Source of the DNA: Planctomycetota bacterium
Lineage (GTDB): Bacteria; Planctomycetota; UBA1135; UBA2386
Length of the DNA: 64,000 nt
Reading direction: 5' to 3'
Assembly: GCA_016713175.1 (NCBI GenBank)
Contig: JADJPQ010000004.1
Span: 496,001-560,000 of the forward strand
A program made the position numbers and the translations under genes. The notes below the pieces were generated by a model that saw nothing but the letters and a program-made list of their open reading frames with translations, searched no databases and had not been told where the DNA came from. This document shows positions 38,012 to 45,944 of this stretch, piece by piece. Numbering within the stretch: position 1 is the stretch's first letter; every line of letters starts with the position of its first letter.

Positions 38012-39079
38012 CTACTTCGCGGTGGCGAACAGTGCGGCGGGCAGCGGTTCGTCGACGGCGATCGTCTCCCAGGTCCAGGTCAAGCCGGCCGCCGGCTTGC
38101 CATCGAACGTTCCGCTGACCTTGCGGGGCAATCCGTGCGGGCCGAAGTCGTCGTAGTGCAGTTCGATGGCGCCAAACCACAGTTGCGAACCCCGGCCGCG
38201 GTAGCTGCAGCTGCGGATCCGGCCGTCGTCGGCGATGCCGAGCGTGATCGACAGTCCGTCGATCCAGACGGTCACCAGTTGTACGGCGTCGTCGCCGACC
38301 TTGCTCCGTTCGCCCGCGACCGCGACGACGCCTGGCTCGTCGATCCGCCGCAGCAGCAACACCGGTTCGTGCAGCAGTTCGCGCTGCAGGTCGCGGCGCG
38401 CCGCCGCGCCCATCGGCTCGGCCTTGTCGCCTCGCAGGAAGAACGCGTCGTCGCCGCGCAGGACCTGCCCGTAGCGCCAGCTCTGGTCCTTCTGGATCCA
38501 GTCGTGATCGGTGCGGGTGCCGAGCGCGAAGTCGACGCGCAGCTGGCGCTCCTGGCGCATGTCGCCGTTGGTTTCCGAGCGCGACCATGCCAGCGTCTTG
38601 CGCGCCGCGAACGCTTCTTTGCCGCCGAGTGCCGCGATCGCCAGGTCGAGGGCCTTGCGGGCGGTGGCCTTCGCCTCGTCGGTGCCTTCGGGCGCCGCGA
38701 CGTCCGGATCGAAGAACTTGTCGGGTTGTTTCTGGAAGCCGGCGCGGCACTGGTCGCTGGCAAAGATCCAGATCCGGTCATCGTGCAGCAACCAACGGTC
38801 GGCGTTGCCGCGACCGCTGCGGGGTCCCATGCGCGCGCAGGCGCCGTCCCATTGGATGCCGTGTCGTTCGGGGTCCTTCTGGAACGTCGCCAGGTTGTCG
38901 GCGGTGGCGAAGCGATAGTGGTAGCGGCCGTGGACGCAGGTCAGGTCGTCGCGGCCTGGTGTCTCGGTGCCTTGGACCAACGCGATGGGGTCGTTGCCGG
39001 CGAGGGCCAGGGTCGGGTCGGGCTGTTGGGCCGGCAGGGCCGCGGCGAGCACGAGAACGGTGAGCAGGGGTCGGTGCAT
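38012..39079 (-). CDS. Secreted YHS-like domain protein
   Basis: A 355-residue exported protein. The signal peptide (about 1-17) is followed by a YHS-like region (about 25-80: DPIALVQG, TCVHGRYHYRFATADNLATF), a small cysteine-containing domain thought to bind metal. The rest (about 130-350) is a beta-rich domain with no known name, resembling periplasmic lipid- or lipoprotein-carrier folds in layout. ATG 39079 faces the first blaI gene; the 103 bases between them hold a BlaI-type operator, so this gene may be under the same repressor. That link is inferred. Confidence 0.72.
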   Translation of the reverse strand: MHRPLLTVLVLAAALPAQQPDPTLALAGNDPIALVQGTETPGRDDLTCVHGRYHYRFATADNLATFQKDPERHGIQWDGACARMGPRSGRGNADRWLLHDDRIWIFASDQCRAGFQKQPDKFFDPDVAAPEGTDEAKATARKALDLAIAALGGKEAFAARKTLAWSRSETNGDMRQERQLRVDFALGTRTDHDWIQKDQSWRYGQVLRGDDAFFLRGDKAEPMGAAARRDLQRELLHEPVLLLRRIDEPGVVAVAGERSKVGDDAVQLVTVWIDGLSITLGIADDGRIRSCSYRGRGSQLWFGAIELHYDDFGPHGLPRKVSGTFDGKPAAGLTWTWETIAVDEPLPAALFATAK

Positions 39080-39142
39080 GGGTGATTGCCACCAGGACGG
39101 ACAGGCGGGATCGGAATCGACACGACAAAACAAAGCCAGGGC

Positions 39143-39171
39143 TTGCCTGCATGCTACAGATGTAGTAGTAA
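39143..39171 (+). promoter_or_regulatory. Promoter and BlaI-type operator of the first blaI-M56 locus
   Basis: A 12-base palindrome CTACAGATGTAG (39154-39165) of the CTAC-N4-GTAG form lies between a possible -35 box TTGCCT (39143-39148) and a -10 box TAGTAA (39166-39171) spaced by 17 bases. A repressor bound there would block the promoter. BlaI/MecI proteins are known to bind TACA...TGTA palindromes, which is contained here. The predicted transcription start is only a few bases before the blaI start codon, so the mRNA may be nearly leaderless. Confidence 0.6.
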
Positions 39172-39182
39172 CTGCGACACCT

Positions 39183-39572
39183 GTGGTAGATGCCGCCGAA
39201 ACGCCGACCCTGACCGACGCCGAATGGACCGTCATGCGCGCCGTCTGGCAGGGATCGCCCTGCACAGCCCGCGACGTGCTCGAACGCGTCGCCGACTCCG
39301 GCTGGGCCTACACCACCGTCCGCACGCTGCTGCAACGGCTGGTCGACAAGGGCGCCGTCGCCATGCGGCTGCGCGGCAATACCAGCGTCTACGAGGCACG
39401 GCTGCGGGAACAGGATGCGAAACAGTCGGCGGTCCGTTCGCTGTTGCAGAAGGCTTTCGATGGCTCGTTCGGCGCCCTGCTGACGCACCTGGCGCGCACG
39501 GAACGGCTGACGGCGCGCGATCGGGCCCGTCTGCAGCGGCTGCTCGACGAGCAGCCGGAGGAACGGTCGTGA
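39183..39572 (+). CDS. BlaI/MecI-family transcriptional repressor (first copy)
   Basis: A 129-residue winged-helix repressor. The N-terminal domain (about 8-75) matches BlaI: LTDAEWTVMRAVWQ, TARDVLERV, WAYTTVRTLLQRLVDKG and the wing. The C-terminal helices dimerise and hold the cleavage site used by the BlaR1-type sensor protease. The GTG at 39183 is the first start in frame and gives the usual length; no ribosome site is evident. Its stop overlaps the M56 gene start (GTGA). Autoregulation through the palindrome at 39154-39165 is likely. Confidence 0.9.
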   Translation: MVDAAETPTLTDAEWTVMRAVWQGSPCTARDVLERVADSGWAYTTVRTLLQRLVDKGAVAMRLRGNTSVYEARLREQDAKQSAVRSLLQKAFDGSFGALLTHLARTERLTARDRARLQRLLDEQPEERS

Positions 39573-40561
39573 CCGGCATCGCGTCGATCAGCGGCTGGTT
39601 GCTGGCAGCCAGCACGCTGCTGTTGTGGCTGGCGCCGATCGTCGCGCTGATCGATCGACTGACGGCGCCGTGGTGGTCAGCGAACGTCCGGGCGTGGCTG
39701 TGGCGCCTGATGCTGCTGCGGGTCCTGATGCCGACGGTCAGCGTTCCCGGGCCGTTGGTGGTGGCGGTGCCAGCGCTTCGCCCTGCCGAGGCTGCGGTTG
39801 CCGACGCCTGGTTCGTCGCCTGGAGTGTCGGCGCCGTACTGTTCCTGCTGAGTGGTTCGGTCGCCTCCTGGCGACAGCGCCGTCGTCTGCTGGCTGGCAC
39901 CGTGCCGGCGAACCGCAGGTGGCACGACTCGCTGCGGGCGGTGGCCGAGCGGATGGGGTTGCGGCGACTGCCCGCAGTCCGGGTCAGCGCGACCGGCGCT
40001 GGCCCCTGCGTCGTCGGCATCCGACGCGCGGTGATCGTGCTGCCGGCACACCTGCTAACACTCGCGGATTCCGCGCGCGCCCACCTGCTGGCGCACGAAC
40101 TCGCGCACATCGTGCGCCGCGATGCGCTGCGCACCGCGCTGTTCCTGCCGGTGCTGGTGGCCTTCTGGTTCCACCCGGCGATGTGGTTCCTGGCGCTGCG
40201 ACTGCGGGCGCTGCGCGAAGTCGCAGCCGATGCCGTCGCCGTCCGCTCGACGAACGGCGCGTTCGTCGCCACGCTTGCCGCGTGTGTGCAGGCACAACTG
40301 CAGCCGGTGCCGGCCCTGCGCGGGCTGACGATGGTCGGCACCGTGGCCGAATTGCGCGAGCGTTTCGCGGCGCTGCGGCGGCCGCCGTGCCAGAGCCTCC
40401 GGCACCGCGTGCTGGTACCGTTGTTCGCGGGCCTGCTGGTGGTCTGTTGCGTGCCGGTGGCCGCCCGGATGCCGTCGCTCGGCGAACTGCCGGGCTGTCT
40501 GCAGCAGCGGTTCCTGGTGCTGGGCGCGCTGGCGCGCGAACATGCCGAGGCGTCGCGCTGA
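39569..40561 (+). CDS. M56-family membrane metallopeptidase, BlaR1-like (first copy)
   Basis: A 330-residue membrane protein with about four helices. The zinc site HELAH (about 176-180) sits in a cytoplasmic loop, between helices, with the downstream glutamate of the family in LREVAAD. In the BlaR1/MecR1 system this protease cleaves the partner repressor on signal. The usual C-terminal penicillin-binding sensor domain is missing, so the signal must be sensed by another part or protein. It is coupled to the blaI gene by a GTGA overlap. A DUF1579 gene follows 43 bases on and may be part of the regulon. Confidence 0.87.
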   Translation: MTGIASISGWLLAASTLLLWLAPIVALIDRLTAPWWSANVRAWLWRLMLLRVLMPTVSVPGPLVVAVPALRPAEAAVADAWFVAWSVGAVLFLLSGSVASWRQRRRLLAGTVPANRRWHDSLRAVAERMGLRRLPAVRVSATGAGPCVVGIRRAVIVLPAHLLTLADSARAHLLAHELAHIVRRDALRTALFLPVLVAFWFHPAMWFLALRLRALREVAADAVAVRSTNGAFVATLAACVQAQLQPVPALRGLTMVGTVAELRERFAALRRPPCQSLRHRVLVPLFAGLLVVCCVPVAARMPSLGELPGCLQQRFLVLGALAREHAEASR

Positions 40562-40604
40562 GTTCCGTTCCCCCGTTGTCCCTGTCGTTCTCGAGGAGAC
40601 CCCG

Positions 40605-41204
40605 ATGTCGATCCGTCTGTCCGTTGCGTTTGCCGCCGGCGCTGCCGCGGTCCTGTGCCTGTCTGCCGTGATGCGGCCCACGCCGCAGGATCCCGAGGAC
40701 ATGCGCCGGATGATGGAGAAGGCCAAGGCGTTCACGCAGCCTGGCGACAAGCACAAGCTGCTGAACCGGTTCCTCGGCAAGTGGAACACCGAGTCGCGCT
40801 TGTTCGCCGCCGGCCAGCCGACGCCGCCCGAGAAGGGCACGTCGGAAGGCACCTGGCTGATGGATGGCCGCTGGGTGCAGCTGCGCGGCAGCGCGTCGAT
40901 GATGGGCATGAAGTACGACGTGCACACGGTGCTCGGCTACGACAACTTCAAGCAGAGCTACGTGTCGACGTCGGTCAACACGATGGACACCGCGATGCTG
41001 CGCGCCGAGGGCGATCTGACGCAGGACGGCAAGACGCTGATCACCTATGGCACCCTCGACGAGTACCTGACCGGCGAGCACGACAAGATGGTGCGCTACG
41101 TCTGGCGGTTCGTCAGCGACGAACAGTTCGTGCTGGAGGTGCACGATCTGTCGATCGGCGAGACCAACACGAAGGTCGTCGAGATCACCTACACGCGCGC
41201 CTGA
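40605..41204 (+). CDS. DUF1579-family protein, exported
   Basis: A 199-residue protein with an N-terminal hydrophobic segment (about 5-24) and the DUF1579 domain (about 45-195). Typical stretches are HKLLNRFLGKWNTESRLF and GTSEGTWLMDGRWVQL, then YDNFKQSYVSTSVNTMDTAM. The fold resembles lipocalin-like barrels that hold small hydrophobic molecules. Function is unknown. It follows the M56 gene closely on the same strand and may be coregulated with it. ATG 40605 follows GAGGAGACCCCG. Confidence 0.85.
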   Translation: MSIRLSVAFAAGAAAVLCLSAVMRPTPQDPEDMRRMMEKAKAFTQPGDKHKLLNRFLGKWNTESRLFAAGQPTPPEKGTSEGTWLMDGRWVQLRGSASMMGMKYDVHTVLGYDNFKQSYVSTSVNTMDTAMLRAEGDLTQDGKTLITYGTLDEYLTGEHDKMVRYVWRFVSDEQFVLEVHDLSIGETNTKVVEITYTRA

Positions 41205-41210
41205 CGACGG

Positions 41211-42624
41211 TCAGTGCAGCGTGATGCTGGCGACGTTGCTGGCGCGCGCCGTCCCGGTCGCCGGATCGAACGCCAGTGCCTGCACATGCACCGGAGTGCC
41301 GATCAACGTCGTGACGTTCGGCAGCGACTCGCCGCGATAGACCCGATCATCGGCCTGCACGGCCAGGAACGGCAGCACGACGTCGATCGGCACCAGCTGG
41401 TCGCCGAACGGCGTCGGCACCGGCGCCGGCAGCCGCGTGGTCGAGATCCAGGGCACGACGATCTGGCCGTTCCGAGCCCGGAAGCCAAACGTCAGGCTGC
41501 CGCCAACCGACTTGTTGGACACTTCGAGCACGTTCGCCGACGGCAGTGATTCGCCGGCAAACACGTAGCGGCCGATCTCGTCGCCGCCGCGGTCGCTGGC
41601 ATCGGTGTGCAGCACCCACAGATTGCCGTCCGGGCCCATCTGGATGTCGAAGTTGCGGAACAGGTCGTCGAACAGGAACTGCGCGGTCACCGTCGTGCCG
41701 GTGGCGTCGAGGGTCACGCGCCGCACACGGCCATACATGAAGTCGACGAAGAACAGCGTGTTGCGGTACTCGGGTGGATAGTTGGTGCCGGTGTAGAAGC
41801 AGGTGCCGGTCGGATCCGGCGTCGGCGTCTGGTAGACCGCGACCGGGTCGACGGAACGCCAGGTTGGGCGTGGTCTCTGGCCCTTCGACCGTCGGCCAGC
41901 CGTAGTTGCCGCCGCGGACGATCCGATTCAGTTCGTCGTACAGCAGATTGCCGTTCTCGGTCTCGAACAGGTCGCCGGTGATCGGATGGACGGTCAGGCC
42001 GAAGTGATTGCGGTGGCCGTACGACCAGATCGGCGACCCGGGGAACGGGTTGTCGGTCGGGATCGCGCCATTGGGCAGAGTGAAGCGCAGGATCTTGCCG
42101 TTCCACGACGTCAGGCTCTGCGCCAGCGCGGCGGCCGTGCGTTCGCCGGTGCCGGCGTACAGGTGGCCATCCTGGCCGACGACCAGCCGACCGCCGTTGT
42201 GCAGCGTCGTCGCGGGGATCGCCATGTCCGGGGTCAGCAGGGTGTAGTTGATGCCGACGCCCTGGACCTCCTGCAGGCGGGCGATGCGGTTCTGCGTGCC
42301 GCCGATCTGGGTGTGGAACACGAAGACGAAGCCATTGCGCAGGAAGTCCGGGTCGAAGGCGATGCCGAGCAGGCCCTGTTCGCCCGAAGCGGTGGTCAGC
42401 ACCGGCACGGTGGCCCATGGTGTCGGCTGCAGCACGGCATCGCGGATCACGCGGATGCGTCCCGATGCGCGTTCGCAGACGAACAGGCGGCCGTCGGGGG
42501 CGAAGGCCATCGAGGAGCCGACCTGGATCTGGTTGTCGGTGACCTGCTGGTAGGTGAAGCCGGGCGGCGGGGACTGGGCGATGGCGGTGGCGGCGAGGAA
42601 GAACGGCAGGGTTCGGGTCGGCAT
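41211..42624 (-). pseudogene. PQQ-dependent sugar dehydrogenase-like secreted protein, frameshifted
   Basis: A glucose/sorbosone dehydrogenase-type beta-propeller with a signal peptide (ATG 42624). The first 255 or so residues read well (MAFAPDGRLFVCERASGRIRV, EQGLLGIAFDPDF, GRLVVGQDGHLYAGTGE, YGHRNHFGLTVHP, GGNYGWPTVEG). The reading then leaves the frame near 41845-41862 and resumes in another frame from SVDPVAVYQTP through the propeller's end and a C-terminal module ending ASNVASITLH. One extra base (or two lost) in that short stretch explains it. Either the gene is broken or the sequence has an indel. The close similarity retained on both sides suggests a very recent event or an error. Confidence 0.78.
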
Positions 42625-42787
42625 GGCGAGAGCAACGGCGATTGCCCGGCGGGGCGGTCGGTGCGACTGAGCCGGGAGCGTTTCCCGGTGTATCCGACCT
42701 GGTACGGCGACCAGGTCGGCGTGCGAACTCTGCACTGCCCCAGGCGGCCTGCGGTGTGGCCGTTCGGGCCCCGTGCGTAGCGATGAC

Positions 42788-43567
42788 ATGCGCCATGCCT
42801 TCGCGGCGTTGGTTGTTGCCATGCGTCTTCCGGCCTTGCCGCCGCAGAGTCCGTTCGATCCGCCCGCGATCCATGTGGCCGCGGCCGCAGGCGACGTCGA
42901 CGGCATCGGTCGTGAACTGGCGGCCGGCGTGCCGATCGATCTGCGTACGGCCGCGATCACGTGCAGTGGTCGCGATGGCGGCGACACGGCGCTGCATTGC
43001 GCGGCGCGCGCCGGGCAGGTGGCATGTGTGCGGTGGCTGCTGCAGCGTGGTGCGCGGCTCGACGTCGAGGACAACCAGCGGCGAACGCCACTCGATGCGG
43101 CGGCGGCGGCTGGCCAGGACGAAGTGATCGAACTCATGCTGGCGGCGGCTGCGCCGATCACGACCTCGACGTTCGTGGCGGCGGCGCGTGACGCCGACAT
43201 CGTGCGGCTGCTGGTGCAACGCGGCGGCGACCCCCGTTGCGGCGATCGGGACGGGCGCACGCCTCTGCATCTCGCGCCGGTGCTGGCTTGCGCGGAGACC
43301 GTCGCCGAACTGACGTTCGACCGGGCGATCTGGTTTGCGCCGGATCATTCCGGCAAGATGCCGCTGGCGCTGGCGGTGGAGTGGCGGCTGCACGCGACCG
43401 TGGAACTGGCGGTGGCGCAGGGCGTCCTCGAGGACCAGAAGCTCGCCGCGGACAGTCCGCTGCGCGAACAGGTGGCGGATCTGCTGCGCGACGCGCCGCG
43501 CCAGGCCGGGGGCGGCGGTGTGCGGAGCCGTCAGTCCGCGCGGGTCAGGGCCAGCGCCAGATCCTGA
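42788..43567 (+). CDS. Ankyrin-repeat protein
   Basis: A 259-residue protein with about four ankyrin repeats: AIHVAAAAGDVDGIGRELAAG, TALHCAARAGQVACVRWLLQRGA, TPLDAAAAAGQDEVIELMLAA and TPLHLAPVLA. Ankyrin proteins bind other proteins; no partner is visible. The N-terminus before the repeats is only mildly hydrophobic, so export is doubtful. ATG 42788 or GTG 42773 are both possible starts. Its 3' end overlaps the end of the convergent Nudix gene by 37 bases. Confidence 0.82.
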   Translation: MRHAFAALVVAMRLPALPPQSPFDPPAIHVAAAAGDVDGIGRELAAGVPIDLRTAAITCSGRDGGDTALHCAARAGQVACVRWLLQRGARLDVEDNQRRTPLDAAAAAGQDEVIELMLAAAAPITTSTFVAAARDADIVRLLVQRGGDPRCGDRDGRTPLHLAPVLACAETVAELTFDRAIWFAPDHSGKMPLALAVEWRLHATVELAVAQGVLEDQKLAADSPLREQVADLLRDAPRQAGGGGVRSRQSARVRASARS

Positions 43568-44097
43568 CACAGCCGTCCCGTCAGCCCCCAAACGAGGTCA
43601 CCGCCGAACGCGAAGTGCGGACTGGTCGGCCCGGCCCCGCCATGCGGCGGCGGCAACGATTGCCAACGCGCGCCGTAGCGCAGCAGCCCCCACGGAATCG
43701 CCAGCAACCGTTCGACTTCGTTCGGATCGATGCGCAGTTCTTGCGGATCCGGGATCCGCGCGACGACCCCGTGAACCAGAATCCCCGACGAACTGACTCG
43801 CGGCGCCAGGCCGCCTAGCACCGTCACCCGGTCGACCGCGAGCCCGACTTCTTCGGCGCTCTCGCGCAGCGCACACGCCACCGGCCCTTCGTCTCCCGAT
43901 CGCATGCCACCGGGGAACGAGATCTGTCCGGCGTGCTGCCGCAGATCCGCGCGCCGCACCGTGAACAGCACGAAGTCCTCGCCGTCGCGCGCAAACCACG
44001 GCACCAGCACCGCCGCCAGCCGCAACGACGTCGGCGTCCAATCGACCGGCGCTGCCGGCAGCCGGGCCCGCAGCACCGCGTCGGCGAGCGCGTTCAC
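43531..44097 (-). CDS. Nudix hydrolase, CoA-pyrophosphatase-like
   Basis: A 188-residue Nudix enzyme. The Nudix box GGMRSGDEG...RESAEEVGL is complete (about 64-87) and preceded by AGQISFP, a stretch seen in the NudL/coenzyme A diphosphatase group (LRxHxGQxxFPGG). The likely reaction is cleavage of CoA or related nucleoside diphosphates. The GTG start at 44097 overlaps the RlmI-like gene's stop (GTGA), so they are translationally coupled. Confidence 0.88.
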   Translation of the reverse strand: MNALADAVLRARLPAAPVDWTPTSLRLAAVLVPWFARDGEDFVLFTVRRADLRQHAGQISFPGGMRSGDEGPVACALRESAEEVGLAVDRVTVLGGLAPRVSSSGILVHGVVARIPDPQELRIDPNEVERLLAIPWGLLRYGARWQSLPPPHGGAGPTSPHFAFGGDLVWGLTGRLCQDLALALTRAD

Positions 44098-45245
44098 CGG
44101 ACCTGCAGCACCATGACCTTCAGGTAGCGCGTCTCCGGACACTCGAGCGCCACCGGATGATCCGGCCCGGCGCCGCGGATGCTCAGCACCCGCGCATCCC
44201 GCCCCGCCATCGCCGCGGCATCGCGCAAGGTCCACAGGAACGACTCCTCCGACAGCGCCCCGGAGCACGAACAGGTCACCAGGATGCCGCCGCGCGCCAG
44301 CTTCTCGAACGCCAGCCGGTTCAGGTCGCGATAACGCGGCAGCCCGGCGTCGATCTGGTCCTTGTTGGCGATCCACTTCGGCGGATCCAGGATCATCAGG
44401 TCGTGCTCGCCACCGCGCAGCGCGCGCAGGATCTCGAACGCATCGCCGTGGTCGACCTGGGCGCGCAGCTTGTTGCGCTTCAGGTTGGCCCTGGCCTGCG
44501 AGACCATCGCCTCGTCGAGGTCGGCCGCCAGCACCGAACGCGCGCCGCCGGCCGCGGCGTTGGCGGCGAAGCCGCCGCTGTTGCAGCACAGATCGAGCAC
44601 CGAACGGCCGCGCGCCAGCGTCCGGACCAGCTGCCGGTTGTCGCGCTGATCGGCGAAGAAGCCGGTCTTGTGGCCACCGCCGGCCGTCACTTCGTAGCGG
44701 ATGCCGTGTTCTTGCACCTCGACCTGGACCGGCATCGGCGGCGGCATCCGCTCCATCCCCTCGCGCTTCTGCGCCTCGCCATCCTGCAGCAGCACCAGCT
44801 TGGCGTCGCGGTTCTGCGCCAAGAGCGCTTCGCCGAGCGGCTCGAGCTGCAAGAACATGCCGAGTGTGCTGACCTGCGCGACGAAGGCATTGCCGAGGCG
44901 GTCGAGGATGAAGCCCGGACAGCCGTCGGCTTCGGCATGCAGCACGCGATAGCCGTTGGTGACCTCGGGCAGCCGCAGGATGTCCTCGCGCAGCAGAAGT
45001 GCCGAGCGCAGCGTCTGCACGAAGTGCGCGGCGACGTCGTCGACCGGGCCGCCGGCGAACATCCGCAGCGCCAGTTCGGTGCGCGGGTTGTGGAAGCCGG
45101 TGCCGATCGGTTTGCCGTCGCGATCGACGACGCTGACCGCCGAGCCCGCCGGCAGCGGCCGTTCGGGCTTCTCGATCATCTTGCGGTAGAACCACGGATG
45201 GCGGCCGCGCACGCGGACCTTCAACCGGACCTGCGGAGTCGTCAC
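44094..45245 (-). CDS. rlmI: RlmI-like 23S rRNA cytosine methyltransferase
   Basis: A 383-residue class I SAM-dependent methyltransferase with an N-terminal PUA-like domain (about 5-75), an EEHEED-like middle and the Rossmann domain (about 200-380). Visible are HPWFYRKMI, GTGFHNPRTELALRMF, the SAM motif VLDLCCNSGGFAANA (about 223-237), DPPKW (about 290) and CSCSG with the likely catalytic cysteine (about 328). This is the layout of RlmI/YccW, which makes m5C in 23S rRNA. The start is GTG 45245. It is cotranscribed with the Nudix gene. Confidence 0.88.
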   Translation of the reverse strand: MTTPQVRLKVRVRGRHPWFYRKMIEKPERPLPAGSAVSVVDRDGKPIGTGFHNPRTELALRMFAGGPVDDVAAHFVQTLRSALLLREDILRLPEVTNGYRVLHAEADGCPGFILDRLGNAFVAQVSTLGMFLQLEPLGEALLAQNRDAKLVLLQDGEAQKREGMERMPPPMPVQVEVQEHGIRYEVTAGGGHKTGFFADQRDNRQLVRTLARGRSVLDLCCNSGGFAANAAAGGARSVLAADLDEAMVSQARANLKRNKLRAQVDHGDAFEILRALRGGEHDLMILDPPKWIANKDQIDAGLPRYRDLNRLAFEKLARGGILVTCSCSGALSEESFLWTLRDAAAMAGRDARVLSIRGAGPDHPVALECPETRYLKVMVLQVR

Positions 45246-45400
45246 CAGCGGCAGGATCGCGGATCGGCGGCGGTGATGCCATCGCGTTCTGGGATGTCGA
45301 CTCGTCTCAGCGTGCGACCGATGGCATCGGAGCTTGCCGCGAGCGGTGAAAGCCCGGGCGATCGCCTGCGAACGGGAGAGATACGGTTGTCCGGCAACTC

Positions 45401-45883
45401 ATGGAAGCACCCGCGAACTGCGCCCTCCCGCTGGCCCCGTCCGATCGCCGTCATACCGATCGTCGCCAGCGGCCGACCCCGATGTTCTCGCGGCATGCGT
45501 GGTTTGGCGGGCGCCGCAGCGGCGCGCGGCGGACGGAAGAACAGGTCGGTTCGTTCGTCGATCTGCATGGTCCGGCGCTGTTCCTGGTGGTCATCGGGAT
45601 CGTCGCGCTGAACCTGCTCGATGCATGGTTCACCCTGTTGTTCCTGTCGCACGGCGGTCGCGAACTGAATCCGGTCGTGCAGTCGTTGCTCGACTTCGGC
45701 TACGGCCCATGGCCGTTCCTGGCCTTCAAGACGCTCGGCATCGGCGCGTGCGTGCTGTTCCTGACCGTCACCAAGAACTTCAAGCCCGCGCGCTTTGGCA
45801 TGGCGTTCGTGCTGATCGGCTATCTGCTGCTGCTCGGTTGGCACCTGTATCTGCTCTGGCGCTTGTCGGCCTGGGCGAGCTGA
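45401..45883 (+). CDS. Small membrane protein, DUF5658-like
   Basis: A 160-residue protein with a basic DRR-rich N-terminal segment (about 14-45) and three membrane helices (about 58-80, 100-120 and 130-150). The sequence NLLDAWFTLLFLSHGGRELNPV in the first helix, starting near residue 70, and the DRRHTDRR motif are typical of a small uncharacterised membrane family. The function is unknown. ATG 45401 keeps the DRR motif in; an internal ATG at 45482 would drop it. Confidence 0.7.
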   Translation: MEAPANCALPLAPSDRRHTDRRQRPTPMFSRHAWFGGRRSGARRTEEQVGSFVDLHGPALFLVVIGIVALNLLDAWFTLLFLSHGGRELNPVVQSLLDFGYGPWPFLAFKTLGIGACVLFLTVTKNFKPARFGMAFVLIGYLLLLGWHLYLLWRLSAWAS

Positions 45884-45944
45884 TCGCGCCGCAGAACGGC
45901 AGTGCTCCGTTGCACCGGCCGGTCGAACGGCCATAACTGCGGCC

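Noticed and set aside
37876..38750. Upstream extension of the large lipoprotein frame
   Set aside because: It overlaps the YHS-like gene in another frame and has arginine-rich, low-complexity content typical of non-coding frames in GC-rich DNA.
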